Shown one piece after another: positions 35,192-44,185 of a stretch of 64,000 nucleotides of DNA. Numbering within the stretch: position 1 is the stretch's first letter; each line of letters opens with the position of its first letter. The notes under the pieces are model-generated. The model was given only the letters and a program-made list of their open reading frames with translations, was not told the origin of the DNA and did no database searches. This DNA is from CAWBCR01 sp963787375 (GTDB lineage: Bacteria; Chloroflexota; Anaerolineae; Aggregatilineales; UBA3940): NCBI GenBank assembly GCA_963787375.1, contig CAWBCR010000002.1, positions 1 to 64,000 on the forward strand, in the 5' to 3' direction. The translations under genes and the position numbers were made by a program.

Positions 35192-36617
35192 GCTGCCTCC
35201 TGGCGACGAGCAGGATGACAATCGCCGCCGCTATGAGTATGGCAGCCGCGACGAGCACCGGCAACCCCAATCGGCCCGGCGGGGTGTCTGTCACGGCTGG
35301 CAGCGGCGTTGGCGCGAGGGCCCGCGGCTCGGTGGGAGCGGCAGCGGCTGCCGGCAGCGTGGGCACGGATGCCACGGCCTGATCGTGTGTGGGGAGGGGC
35401 GTTGGAGTCATCGGGGTGGCAGTCGAGGTAATGCTCGGTGTGGGCGTCGGCGGCTGCGACTCGTCAGGGAAGCAGGGACTGATCCTGTCTCTCAACCCAT
35501 TCAACTGCGGGTTGAAGGGATCGCGCTCCAGCGCATGATCGAGTATGGGCAAGAGACCTTCGGGCACTACTGTTTTACAGAAGGCGCTGTCTTCGCCGTA
35601 CGTGTCCGGGTACCACAGCAGCATATCTACAAATTCCAGATACTCGTCGATGATGTCGAGATTGTCCGGATCAAGCGCCAGCACCTGCTGGTAGGCCTGC
35701 GCCGCCAGGCCAGCCATCTCGACGCTGTTTCCTATCGGCACGAGGCCGTACTTGAACTCCAGCGCGGCCACGCGGGAACGCGCAAGGTCAAGGTGGGCCT
35801 GCGGGCTGTCGGGGCTGGCAGCAGCCTTCGCCTCGGTCTCGACGATGGCCTCCCAGACAAGGGGAGATAACAGGGTGACTTCGACGTTGTCGTCGCGCGT
35901 TGGTTCTAAATCCGTGAACGTCCACACGATTTCGTTGCCCGATACCTCATAATAGTCCGGGTAGGGGCGATGCGGCTCGACCATCGCCGTGTTGAATCTG
36001 TCGACGTCGTAAGGCAGGCGGAGCGTCACCTTCCCCTGGCCAATCGGCCCCCACCAGCCGGCCCCGGTTTGCAGCAGGTATTCGACTGCGCCAAATGGAT
36101 TGTAGCCGGTTGGGTAGGCATCGTAGGCCACACGCAGCGTGACGCGCTCACTTGGCGGGAAGGTCACCGGCCAGGTGGCCCACACAGCCGGATCGTACCA
36201 ATTTTCAGGCTTGATGGTGATCGTGTCAGTCGGGGCGGGTGTGTCGCCCACCCACGCTGCAAACTGGTCGACCGTCTGATTCTCGGAATACCCGTCACTA
36301 GCGCCAAGCGGAAACCACACGTCAAAGGCTTCCTGCTCGTCGCCCTGGTTCACCATCTCGAAGCTGGCCTCGACATGCGCGCGCATGGTGCTGGCCGTCA
36401 AGTAGTGCCATTTTCCCTGGCCTGTTCCCTCCGGCACACCCTCGACGGTGATCAGCACATCTTCGGCCACCATCTGCACGTGCGTGTCATAGCCCCCCGC
36501 GCCGACCGCGCCGCCGGGCGGGTTCTGCGGCGGGGATGCGTCGGCGGAAGCGCGGCCCGCCGGCCAGCACATCAGCGCCAGCATGATACCTATCACAGCC
36601 AGCAGGTGTCTTTTCAT
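35175..36617 (-). CDS. Secreted protein with TPR-like region and C-terminal membrane anchor
   Basis: This is a 480-aa protein of unknown function. The signal peptide is MKRHLLAVIGIMLALMCWPA followed by GRASADA. The N-terminal half is a beta-rich domain (HVEASFEMVNQGDEQEAFDV, YAYPTGYN-like strands) that resembles extracellular adhesive or stress-response domains. A helical TPR-like stretch (QAHLDLARSRVAALEFKYGL, AYQQVLALDPDNLDIIDEYL) comes next, then a Pro/Thr-rich stalk and a C-terminal membrane helix (LPVLVAAAILIAAAIVILLV) with a basic tail. The layout is that of a wall- or membrane-anchored surface protein. Confidence 0.78.
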   Translation of the reverse strand: MKRHLLAVIGIMLALMCWPAGRASADASPPQNPPGGAVGAGGYDTHVQMVAEDVLITVEGVPEGTGQGKWHYLTASTMRAHVEASFEMVNQGDEQEAFDVWFPLGASDGYSENQTVDQFAAWVGDTPAPTDTITIKPENWYDPAVWATWPVTFPPSERVTLRVAYDAYPTGYNPFGAVEYLLQTGAGWWGPIGQGKVTLRLPYDVDRFNTAMVEPHRPYPDYYEVSGNEIVWTFTDLEPTRDDNVEVTLLSPLVWEAIVETEAKAAASPDSPQAHLDLARSRVAALEFKYGLVPIGNSVEMAGLAAQAYQQVLALDPDNLDIIDEYLEFVDMLLWYPDTYGEDSAFCKTVVPEGLLPILDHALERDPFNPQLNGLRDRISPCFPDESQPPTPTPSITSTATPMTPTPLPTHDQAVASVPTLPAAAAAPTEPRALAPTPLPAVTDTPPGRLGLPVLVAAAILIAAAIVILLVARRQRDQTR

Positions 36618-36639
36618 GGCGAGGACTCCCGACACAACA

Positions 36640-36670
36640 ATACAAAAGAGATGGCGGGGAGGCCATCTCT
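36640..36670 (-). terminator. Terminator after dedA
   Basis: On the minus strand the stem agagatggc/gccatctct (36647-36670, 6-base loop) is followed by tttgta. It separates the DedA gene from the secreted-protein gene. Confidence 0.78.
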
Positions 36671-36680
36671 CAGGGAACGC

Positions 36681-37364
36681 TTACTCGGCTGCCGGGACCT
36701 CTTCCGGCACGGCGGGCTCGCCTTTGTCGTGGTCGCGCATGCCGTGTGTGACGTGTCGGTAGATGTAGTAGGCCATCCCGGCGACGATGATGATCGCGAT
36801 GGGGATGTCGAAGGGGCGCATGATGGCCCGCAGCTCTTCCCAGCGCGAGCCGAAATACCAGCCGCCGACGGCCAGCGCCGAGCACCAGATGAACGAGCCG
36901 AGGAAGGTCAGCGAGGTGAAGCTCCAGAATTTGATGCGCGTCACGCCTGCCGGGAACGAGATGAACGTGCGGACAATCGGCAGCAGGCGCGAGCCGAACG
37001 CCGTCCAGTTGCCCCAGCGGTGGAACCATTTATCGGCCCGCTCCAGGTCGGAGGTGGCGATCATGATGTACTTGCCGTAGCGCTCGACGAGTGGGCGACC
37101 ACCGAAGTAGCCCAGCGCGTAGCTGAGCACGCTGCCGATGGTGCAGCCCAGCGCACCCCACAGCCCGCCGTGCCAGGCGGCCTGAAAGAGCGTGCCGCCG
37201 GTATCCTGGATGAGCAGCCAGCCGGCGAGCGGCATGGTGATCTCGGAGGGGATGGGGATGTTGGCGCTCTCCAGCATCATGATGAACACGACCCCGGCCC
37301 AGTTCATCGTCTGATACAGGCTGGAGAGAAAATGGATGATGGCCTGTTCCCATGCATGTGGCAT
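36681..37364 (-). CDS. DedA-family membrane protein
   Basis: This is a 227-aa integral membrane protein with the VTT/DedA (SNARE-associated) domain. It reads VVFIMMLESANIPIPSEITM, the re-entrant loop with the conserved Glu and Pro, then GSVLSYALGYFGGRPLVERY, RLLPIVRTFISFPAGVTRIK (conserved Arg motif) and GSFIWCSALAVGGWYFGSRW. The family includes undecaprenyl-phosphate and other lipid translocases. ATG 37364 is preceded by ccaggaga. A terminator follows the gene. Confidence 0.92.
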   Translation of the reverse strand: MPHAWEQAIIHFLSSLYQTMNWAGVVFIMMLESANIPIPSEITMPLAGWLLIQDTGGTLFQAAWHGGLWGALGCTIGSVLSYALGYFGGRPLVERYGKYIMIATSDLERADKWFHRWGNWTAFGSRLLPIVRTFISFPAGVTRIKFWSFTSLTFLGSFIWCSALAVGGWYFGSRWEELRAIMRPFDIPIAIIIVAGMAYYIYRHVTHGMRDHDKGEPAVPEEVPAAE

Positions 37365-37407
37365 TGTTGTGATATCTCCTGGGGAAATTATTGCCCCATG
37401 TATACCC

Positions 37408-37640
37408 AACATCGGGGCAGGTTGGCAAACTACGAAATCCCTGCACATCCCCGGCGGATGGGTCAGAGTCAGGTAGCCCCAGAGCAGGCGGCATGGTCCC
37501 GACGCGCCTGTGGTCAAGGCGGGCAAGTCGGTTGAAAACCGAACTCGACAGTGAGGGACCGGAGTCCGCTGGAAGCGGACCTGTCTGCACGCGAACGGAG
37601 CCGGGCGGCATCGGGGCAGGTTAGCAAACTACGGGAGCCC
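37408..37640. repeat. Direct repeats with short-loop hairpins
   Basis: The string atcggggcaggtt occurs at about 37410 and again at about 37611, each time followed by gcaaactacg. Between them are the hairpin gtcggtt-gaa-aaccgaac (37527-37544) and the perfect hairpin gtccgct-gga-agcggac (37564-37580). The first hairpin recurs at 41042. No gene was recognised here. Confidence 0.65.
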
Positions 37641-37647
37641 ACCTTTA

Positions 37648-37747
37648 GACCTCACCCCCGCTCAACACTCTGGCGAGTGTTTCGCCGCCCCCTCTCCAAT
37701 TTGGAGAGGGGGAAGAACCGAGCACAGCGAGGTTCGGGGGTGAGGTC
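37648..37747. repeat. MITE-like element with 13-bp terminal inverted repeats, copy 2
   Basis: A 100-bp unit has perfect ends gacctcacccccg (37648-37660) and cgggggtgaggtc (37735-37747). Inside it are a hairpin aacactc/gagtgtt and the palindrome ccccctctccaa-t-ttggagaggggg (37688-37712). It matches the unit at 34384-34487. No transposase in the window has these ends. Confidence 0.8.
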
Positions 37748-37839
37748 AGATGTCTGGCAGGTAGCGGATGGCCCCCATTTTGCATCGACGCGCGCCCGCT
37801 GCATAATACAGGGGCGCTGCACCCAGAAGGATCACCGCC

Positions 37840-38698
37840 ATGCGCCACCTGACCGTCAACGACATCGACACCGCGTTTATCGACGAGGGGACCGGCGAGC
37901 CGGTGGTCCTGCTGCACGGCATGGCGGCCACCAGCGACATCTGGCGCTACACCGTCGAGGCGCTGAAAGGCCGCTACCGGGTCGTCGCGCCGGACCTGCC
38001 GGGGCATGGGCGCTCGGAGGGACGGGCGCGGCCCTACGGCCTGCGTTTTTACGCACGCTGGCTGGACGGCCTGCTCGACGCGCTCAAGCTGGGGCGGGTG
38101 ACGCTGTTCGGCAGCTCGATGGGTGGCGCGATCAGCCTCGACTATGCGGCGCGGCACCCGCAGCGCGTGCGGCGGCTGGTGATGGTCGATGCGCTGGGGC
38201 TGGGGCCCGACCTGCCGGTCGGCGGGATGGGCCACGTCATCGCCAACCTGCCGAACTTCGCGGCGCTGGCCGTCACCGGTAGGCCCGACCCGTACCTGTT
38301 CCGCTACCTGCGTGGCGTGGTGATGGTCGACCCGGAGGGGATCCCCGCGCGAGGCCATCCAGACGATGGCCGCGCTCAACCTCAAGCAGGGACTGCTGGG
38401 ATTCTGGTCGGCGTGGGCGGGGCTGCGCCTGCTGATCCGCGACTTCCTTACGCCCGCCCGGCGGCGGGATTTCGCCCGGACGCTGGCCGGTATCGACGCG
38501 CCGACGCTGATCGCATGGGGGCGGCACGACGGCCTGCTGCCGCTGCGGAACGCCTACCGGGGCGTCGAGGCGCTGCCCGGCGCGCAGCTTGCGATCTTTG
38601 ACGACAGCGCGCACGTCCCGATGCTGGAGCAGCCGGAGGCGTTCAACCGGCGGGTGGTGGCCTTTCTGAGCGACGATACGCACCCCGGCCCCACCTGA
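37840..38698 (+). CDS. Alpha/beta hydrolase (frameshifted)
   Basis: This is an alpha/beta-hydrolase-fold enzyme. The oxyanion loop is EPVVLLHGMAATSDIWRYTV, the nucleophile elbow LFGSSMGGAISLDYAARHP, the acid PTLIAWGRHDGLLPLRNAYR and the histidine FDDSAHVPMLEQPEAFNRRV. A two-base deletion near 38350, in a gcgc run, separates the histidine part. The restored length of about 285 aa is normal. Ester or C-C bond hydrolysis is expected; the substrate is unknown. The upstream region holds the MITE-like element. Confidence 0.87.
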
Positions 38699-38759
38699 CT
38701 CTGCCAGCCGCCGGGTGTTTTGCTAACCGCTAACCGCTATTTCAAAGGAGGATGTAACC

Positions 38760-40058
38760 ATGGGAACCAGTCTCGAAGAAGTCAACACGATGTCGGAGGA
38801 TGAGCTTAAGACCTTCTGCAAGAAGGCCAGCGACAAAGACCTGGAAAGCATGTTTGGCGAGCACGCCTCGTCGGTGCGGCTGTATGCGGAGGTCGAGGGG
38901 AACGCCGCCACCAAAGGCGACTCGATGGTCATCCTGCTGCCGGGGCTGTTCGGCACGGTGATGGAGGACAATGGCAGCGTGATCTGGGTCAACCCGCTGG
39001 CGTTTGTGAAGGGCAAGCTCAACAACCTGGACCTCGATGAGAGCGGCACGAAGGACGCCACGCCGGGCGTGAAGATCAGCGCGCCGCGCCCGCTGTGGCT
39101 GGCCTACGCCAAGATCATCATGCGCCTGCAGCACGACTACGAGACGTACGTCTTCCCGTTCGACTGGCGGCTGTGGACGATGGATGTCGCGCCCAGGCTA
39201 CAGCAGTTCATCGACGAGAAGCTCAGGACAGGCTCGCACGACAAGGTGACGCTGGTCGGGCACAGCCTGGGCGGGCTGCTGATGATGGACTACCTCATTG
39301 GGGAGAAGACGAAGGCGCACGCCGAAAGCAAGGTCAAGCGGGCCATCGCGCTGGGCGCGCCGTACAAGGGCGCGCTTGAGGCGCTGAGCGCGCTGGCCGA
39401 CCGGCCCAACGCCCAAATGGAGATCGCCAGGAAACTGAACAAGAACAATGACCCGGCGCGCATGGTGCGCTCGTTCCCCAGCATGTACCAGATCCTGCCC
39501 GCGCCGAACGGCCTATATCCCGACTGGAACCCGGTGCCCGACGTGAACATCTGGGACCCGGCGACGTGGGCGGCGGAGGGCCACACGATCAACCTCAAAC
39601 ACCTCAAAGCGGCTGAAGCGCATCACCGCATGCTGGCTGCCGCCGATCCGCAAGTGCCGCTGTTCAACGTGCTGGGCACGCACTACGCCACGCCGGTGTC
39701 GCTGGTGGGCAAGGTGCTCAACGCGCTGCCCAAGGTCGTCAAAGAGGGGCTGGGGGGCGGCGACGGGACCGTCGAGATCCCGTCGGGGATGTTCAAGGAT
39801 CGCCCGACGTACTTCGTCAACGAGGAGCACATGGAGCTGGTGCTGGAGCGGACGGTGATCGAGGGGATCATGGAGTGGCTGGAGGGCGGCAAGCCGGGCG
39901 AGCTGGTGCAGGACATCAGCAAGGTGGTGCTGAACGACACCAAACTGCGCGCTGCCAGCATCGAGGGCACGATGAACGTCGACACGCTGGTGGAGAAGGT
40001 CAACGCCGGCGACCAGCTCAACTTCACCGAGGCCAAGACGCTGTGCTCGATGATGTAA
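38760..40058 (+). CDS. Lecithin:cholesterol acyltransferase-like (LCAT) alpha/beta hydrolase
   Basis: This is a 432-aa cytoplasmic hydrolase of the LCAT type. It reads SMVILLPGLFGTVMEDNGSV, then TYVFPFDWRLWTMDVAPRLQ, the nucleophile motif VTLVGHSLGGLLMMDYLIGE, the acid in GLGGGDGTVEIPSG and the histidine in YFVNEEHMELVLERTVIEGI. The triad is complete. The N-terminal 50 residues form a small helical cap. No signal peptide is present. The start has aaaggaggatgtaacc upstream. The next gene overlaps its end by 16 bases. Confidence 0.88.
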   Translation: MGTSLEEVNTMSEDELKTFCKKASDKDLESMFGEHASSVRLYAEVEGNAATKGDSMVILLPGLFGTVMEDNGSVIWVNPLAFVKGKLNNLDLDESGTKDATPGVKISAPRPLWLAYAKIIMRLQHDYETYVFPFDWRLWTMDVAPRLQQFIDEKLRTGSHDKVTLVGHSLGGLLMMDYLIGEKTKAHAESKVKRAIALGAPYKGALEALSALADRPNAQMEIARKLNKNNDPARMVRSFPSMYQILPAPNGLYPDWNPVPDVNIWDPATWAAEGHTINLKHLKAAEAHHRMLAAADPQVPLFNVLGTHYATPVSLVGKVLNALPKVVKEGLGGGDGTVEIPSGMFKDRPTYFVNEEHMELVLERTVIEGIMEWLEGGKPGELVQDISKVVLNDTKLRAASIEGTMNVDTLVEKVNAGDQLNFTEAKTLCSMM

Positions 40059-40912
40059 CGCGCGAGGCCGATTCCTGCGTTACGATACGCTACCTGGGCG
40101 TGGCAGGTTGGCACCTCGCCACGCCCCATACCAGCCTGCTGATAGACCCGTATTTCACACGGATGCCGCCGCTGCGGGTGGCGTTCGGGCGGGCGGTGCC
40201 CGACCTGGCGCTGATCGCGGCGCACACGCCGCCCGCCGACGCCGTGCTGGTGACGCACCCGCACTACGATCACCTGATGGACGTGCCGGAGGCGGCCCGA
40301 GCCAGCGGGGCGCGGGTGCTCGCCTCGGCGCAGGGCTGCGCGCTGCTGGACGCGCTGGGCGTGCCTGGCGAGACGACGCAGGTCATCGCGCCCGGCGACC
40401 GGCTGGAGATCGGCGATTTCGCGGTTGAGGTTTACCTGTCGACGCACCGCACGATCCTGGGGCGGATCCCCTACCGGGGGCCGCTGCGTGTTGGGCTCAG
40501 GCCGCCACTGCCTGCGTCGGACTATCGCATCGACCGGCAGTTCTCGTTTCGCATCACGGCGGGGGACGTGCGGATCCTGATCGCCAGCGGCATCGACGAC
40601 GAGCCACAGGTGGCGGCGGACGTGCTGCTGGTGGGGGCGGACGCCTCACGCGGGCAGTTGGCGCGCATCCTTGAAGGCGTGCGCCCGCGCGTGGTGATGC
40701 CCAATCACTGGGACGACATGTTCCGCCCGCTGAGCCGGCCCGTCCGCCCGATGGTCAAGCCGCCGCGTGGGCTGATCCCCGCCGGGCGGATCGACCTCGG
40801 CGCGTGGTGCGGGCTGGTAGAGGAGATCGCGCCTGAGGCGCGGGTCGTGGTTCCGGCATGGTTCGAGCCGGTGGCGGTCGGGAAGATGGGGAAGTTGCTG
40901 GCGGAGGGGTGA
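40043..40912 (+). CDS. MBL-fold metallo-hydrolase
   Basis: This is a protein of about 289 aa with a metallo-beta-lactamase fold. It reads VTIRYLGVAGWHLATPHTSL, the metal motif DAVLVTHPHYDHLMDVPEAA (H-x-H-x-D-H) and later MPNHWDDMFRPLSRP. The GTG at 40043, inside the end of the LCAT-like gene, is the only in-frame start that precedes the fold, so translation is probably coupled. The broader family includes UlaG and lipid phosphodiesterases such as NAPE-PLD. Given the lipase upstream, a lipid-related reaction is possible but not shown. Confidence 0.8.
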   Translation: MLDDVTREADSCVTIRYLGVAGWHLATPHTSLLIDPYFTRMPPLRVAFGRAVPDLALIAAHTPPADAVLVTHPHYDHLMDVPEAARASGARVLASAQGCALLDALGVPGETTQVIAPGDRLEIGDFAVEVYLSTHRTILGRIPYRGPLRVGLRPPLPASDYRIDRQFSFRITAGDVRILIASGIDDEPQVAADVLLVGADASRGQLARILEGVRPRVVMPNHWDDMFRPLSRPVRPMVKPPRGLIPAGRIDLGAWCGLVEEIAPEARVVVPAWFEPVAVGKMGKLLAEG

Positions 40913-40975
40913 GATCGAGCGGGCGGCAGGGAGCAAGTGAGCAAGTGAGCGGAAACAAGCAAGCGCAAGAAAGCA

Positions 40976-41059
40976 TGCCGGGACGCCCGGCAGTCAATTG
41001 CCGGTCTAAGTCGCCTGCTCGCTCCGCTCGCATGCGTTCAAGTCGGTTGGAAACCGAAC
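40976..41059. repeat. Short-loop hairpins
   Basis: The hairpin tgccggg-acg-cccggca (40976-40992) and the hairpin gtcggtt-gga-aaccgaac (41042-41059) belong to the dispersed family also seen at 3984, 5744 and 37527. Nothing else was recognised in the 265-base gap between the MBL and OsmC genes. Confidence 0.6.
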
Positions 41060-41177
41060 TCGGATCTCTGATGCGCTCAAGTAGTGTGGATGAAATCATG
41101 CTGCCCTGCGGACTATAATCAGTGAGCGGATCAAGCCACATCCGCGTCATGTCACCAGAACCAAAGGAGAGAACAGG

Positions 41178-41609
41178 ATGCCATCTCGAACCGCTGAGGC
41201 CGTCTGGGAAGGCGGGCTCAAATCGGGCAAGGGAACGATGATGTTTGGTGGGGGGGCCTTCAACGGGGCGTACTCGTATACGTCGCGCTTCGAAGAAGCG
41301 CCGGGCACCAACCCCGAAGAGCTGATCGCCGCGGCGCACGCCGGGTGCTTCTCGATGGCGCTGTCGGGGGGGCTGGAAAGAGCCGGCTTCACTGCCAAAC
41401 GCATCGTGACGACGGCCAAGGTCACCTTCGAGAAGGTCGAGGCCGGGTTCCGCATCACGCGGATCGTGCTGGAGACCGAAGCGGTGGTGCCGGGCATCGA
41501 TGCGGCCACGTTCAAAGCGCAGGCCGAGGCGGCCAAGGCCGGCTGCCCGGTTTCGAACGCGCTCAACCCGTCGATTGAGATCGTGGTGAACCCGAAGCTG
41601 GTCGGCTGA
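41178..41609 (+). CDS. OsmC-family peroxiredoxin
   Basis: This is a 143-aa organic hydroperoxide reductase of the OsmC type, acting with dihydrolipoamide or thiols. The two redox cysteines are in AAAHAGCFSMALSGGLERAG and AAKAGCPVSNALNPSIEI. GTNPEELIAAAHAGC is the typical approach to the peroxidatic cysteine. The ATG follows aaggagagaacagg. It is monocistronic, with a terminator just downstream. Confidence 0.93.
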   Translation: MPSRTAEAVWEGGLKSGKGTMMFGGGAFNGAYSYTSRFEEAPGTNPEELIAAAHAGCFSMALSGGLERAGFTAKRIVTTAKVTFEKVEAGFRITRIVLETEAVVPGIDAATFKAQAEAAKAGCPVSNALNPSIEIVVNPKLVG

Positions 41610-41628
41610 CAGGGCGCAGCGGGGTGGG

Positions 41629-41654
41629 GGGCGCTCGGCGAGAGCGCCCTTTTT
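41629..41654 (+). terminator. Terminator after osmC-like gene
   Basis: The 8-bp stem gggcgctc/gagcgccc with loop ggcga is followed by five T. Confidence 0.9.
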
Positions 41655-41724
41655 CGTTTGTGGAGACGGCGCGATGGGCCTACAATCGCAGTCATTCGCC
41701 CGCTGATCGATATGAGGAACAGCC

Positions 41725-43071
41725 ATGTGTGACACGGTCGTAGCACTGGGCAGCGTGACCGCCGATGGCGTGACGCTGTTCGGCAAGAACTCGGACCGCG
41801 AGCCCAACGAGGCACAGCACCTGCTGCGCGTCCCAGGCGGGCGGCACGCGCCGGGCAGCACGCTGCGCTGCACCTATATCGAGGTGCCGCAGATCGCGGA
41901 GACATACGAGGCGCTGCTGTCCAGGCCGTTCTGGATGTGGGGCGCGGAGATGGGCGCCAACGAGCACGGCGTGGTGATCGGCAATGAGGCGGTCTTCACC
42001 AAAGTGCCGTACGAAAAAGAGGGCGGGCTGATCGGCATGGACCTGCTGCGGCTGGGGCTGGAGCGGGCCCGGACGGCGCGCGAGGCGCTGGACGTGATGA
42101 CCGGGCTGCTGGAGACATTCGGGCAGGGTGGCAACTGCGGGATGGCGCACAGCCTGTATTATCACAACAGCTTCCTGATCGCCGACCCAACGAGCGCGTG
42201 GGTGCTGGAGACAGCGGGCAAGCAGTGGGCCGCCGAACAGGTCAAGGGCATCCGGACCATCTCGAACGGGATCACCATCGGCGGCGAATTTGACCTGGCC
42301 TCTGACGACCTGGTCGCCTACGCCGTCGATCACGGCTGGTGCAAAGGCCGCGACGACTTCCACTTTGGCCGCTGCTACTCGGACTTCGTGTACACGCGTT
42401 TCAGCTTCTCGAGCCCGCGGCAGTGCCGCACGACCGAGCTGCTTGAGCGGCACAAGGGGCAGATCACGGTCGAGACGATTATGAGCGTGCTGCGCGATCA
42501 CGGCCCCGGCGATCCCGACGCCGGCCCGGCGTGGAGCCCGGCCACCGGCATCGCCAAGCGGCAGGTCTGCCAGCACGCCGGCTGGGGGCCGATCCGGGGC
42601 GACCAGTCCGCCGGGTCGCTGGTGTCGCACATCGCGGCGGGTGTGCAGACGCACTTCGTGACGGCGTCTTCCGCGCCGTGCACCGGCATCTACAAGCCGG
42701 TGTGGCTGGGCAGCGACCTGCCCGACAGCGGCCCACAACCCTCCGCGACCTATGATGAGGCATCGTTGTTCTGGCGGCATGAGACGCTGCATCGCGCCAC
42801 GCTGCGCGACTACGCGGGGCGGCTGCCGCTGTACGCCGACGAGCGCGACACGCTGGAGCGGGAGTTCGTCGCGGGGGCGATGGGCTGCCGCGAGGCGTCG
42901 CAGGAGGAGCGGGCGGGCTACGCGGCACAGTGCTTCGCGCAGGCCGACGAGGCCGAGGCGCGCTGGACCGCGCGCGTGCTGGGCGCGGGCGGCGGCGCGC
43001 GGCAGGGGCCGCTGTATGCGTCGGCGTGGCGGAAGTTCAATCGCGAAGCGGGAATGAAGGAGAGCGATTAG
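41725..43071 (+). CDS. Secernin-like C69 peptidase
   Basis: This is a 448-aa Ntn-hydrolase of peptidase family C69 (dipeptidase A/secernin). The second residue of MCDTVVALGSVTADGVTLFG is the conserved N-terminal Cys nucleophile exposed after Met removal. It is followed by FGKNSDREPNEAQHLLRVPG, MGANEHGVVIGNEAVFTK and GQGGNCGMAHSLYYHNSFLI, all typical of secernins. No signal peptide is seen, so it works in the cytoplasm. Dipeptide hydrolysis is the family activity; secernin substrates are poorly defined. Confidence 0.9.
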   Translation: MCDTVVALGSVTADGVTLFGKNSDREPNEAQHLLRVPGGRHAPGSTLRCTYIEVPQIAETYEALLSRPFWMWGAEMGANEHGVVIGNEAVFTKVPYEKEGGLIGMDLLRLGLERARTAREALDVMTGLLETFGQGGNCGMAHSLYYHNSFLIADPTSAWVLETAGKQWAAEQVKGIRTISNGITIGGEFDLASDDLVAYAVDHGWCKGRDDFHFGRCYSDFVYTRFSFSSPRQCRTTELLERHKGQITVETIMSVLRDHGPGDPDAGPAWSPATGIAKRQVCQHAGWGPIRGDQSAGSLVSHIAAGVQTHFVTASSAPCTGIYKPVWLGSDLPDSGPQPSATYDEASLFWRHETLHRATLRDYAGRLPLYADERDTLEREFVAGAMGCREASQEERAGYAAQCFAQADEAEARWTARVLGAGGGARQGPLYASAWRKFNREAGMKESD

Positions 43072-43143
43072 CCGTTAGCGGTTAGCAGTTAGCCAAGAGC
43101 TAATGGCTATTAGCGGATGACCGGCTGAACAGAGGAATGAATG

Positions 43144-44136
43144 ATGGCATGGCAGGAACAGTTGAAGGGTGATGCGCTTTCGTGGCTGCTTGAGCCCGAT
43201 CCCGTTAATCCCGCCATCCGCTATTTCGCCCTGCGCGATCTGCTGGAGCGGCCAGCCGACGATCCCGACGTGGTGGAGGCGCGGTCGGCGATTATGACGA
43301 CCGGCCCTGTGCCGACGATCCTGGAGGCGCAGGACCCCGACGGATTCTGGCAGCAGCCCGGCGGCGGGTATGGGAAATATCGGGGCACGATGTGGCAGAT
43401 CATGCTGCTGGGCGAACTGGGCGCGGACCCAGCCGACGAACGGGTGCAGCGCGGCTGCGCGTATGTGCTGGGTCACAGCACTGCCAGCAGCGGCGGTTTT
43501 GCATACAACAACAAGCCCGTGCCAAGCGGCGTCATCCACTGCCTGAACGGCAATCTGCTGCATGCGATGATTCGCCTGGGATTTCTGGATGACCTGCGCG
43601 TGCAGAGGGCGCTGGACTGGCAGGCTCGCGCCATTACCGGCGAAGGCCCCATTCAATATTACCAGTCCGGCACGAGCGGACCGGGCTTTGCGTGTGCCGC
43701 CAACGTGAAACAGCCGTGCGGCTGGGGCGCGACCAAAGCCATGAAGGCGCTGGCCGCCGTGCCACCAGCGCAGCGCACGCCTGCCGTCCGGCGCGCGCTT
43801 GAGCAGGGCGCGGAATTTCTGCTGCGCTACGACCTGGCCAAAGCCGATTACCCGTATACCGGAAAGGTGAGTTCGGCCTGGTTCAAACTGGGCTTTCCGC
43901 TCAGCTACTGGAGCGATGTGCTGGAAACCCTGGCGGTGTTGGTCGCGCTGGGCTATGGCGGTGATCCGCGCCTGGCGGAAGTGTGGCGCTGGCTGCTGGG
44001 CAAGCAAGACGCGCAGGGTCGCTGGAAACTCGAAAACGCGCTGAACGGCAAGATGTGGATCGACATCGAGAAAAGGGGCAGGCCGAGCAAGTGGATCACG
44101 CTGCGGGCATTGCGGGTGCTGAAAGCGGCCGCATGA
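43144..44136 (+). CDS. Terpenoid-cyclase-like alpha/alpha-toroid protein
   Basis: This is a protein of about 330 aa with repeats seen in squalene-hopene cyclases and prenyltransferase beta subunits. It reads TILEAQDPDGFWQQPGGGYG, KYRGTMWQIMLLGELGADPA and WRWLLGKQDAQGRWKLENAL. It carries the Q-D-x-D/x-G-x-W type motif but lacks the DxDD acid motif of hopene cyclases. It is half the length of those enzymes. Cysteines occur in HCLNGNLLHAMI and ACAANVKQPCGWG. Function is unknown. Start 43144 or the ATG three bases earlier are equally possible. Confidence 0.7.
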   Translation: MAWQEQLKGDALSWLLEPDPVNPAIRYFALRDLLERPADDPDVVEARSAIMTTGPVPTILEAQDPDGFWQQPGGGYGKYRGTMWQIMLLGELGADPADERVQRGCAYVLGHSTASSGGFAYNNKPVPSGVIHCLNGNLLHAMIRLGFLDDLRVQRALDWQARAITGEGPIQYYQSGTSGPGFACAANVKQPCGWGATKAMKALAAVPPAQRTPAVRRALEQGAEFLLRYDLAKADYPYTGKVSSAWFKLGFPLSYWSDVLETLAVLVALGYGGDPRLAEVWRWLLGKQDAQGRWKLENALNGKMWIDIEKRGRPSKWITLRALRVLKAAA

Positions 44137-44140
44137 AAGC

Positions 44141-44175
44141 ATGGGGGAAGCGATACAGCTTCCCCCATTTGTTTT
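44141..44175 (+). terminator. Terminator after the toroid gene
   Basis: The 11-bp stem atgggggaagc/gcttcccccat with loop gataca is followed by ttgtttt. Confidence 0.85.
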
Positions 44176-44185
44176 GAACTAACCG

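Noticed and set aside
35970..37535. 521-codon plus-strand open frame opposite the secreted protein and DedA genes
   Set aside because: Crosses two good minus-strand genes and a terminator, and has shadow composition.
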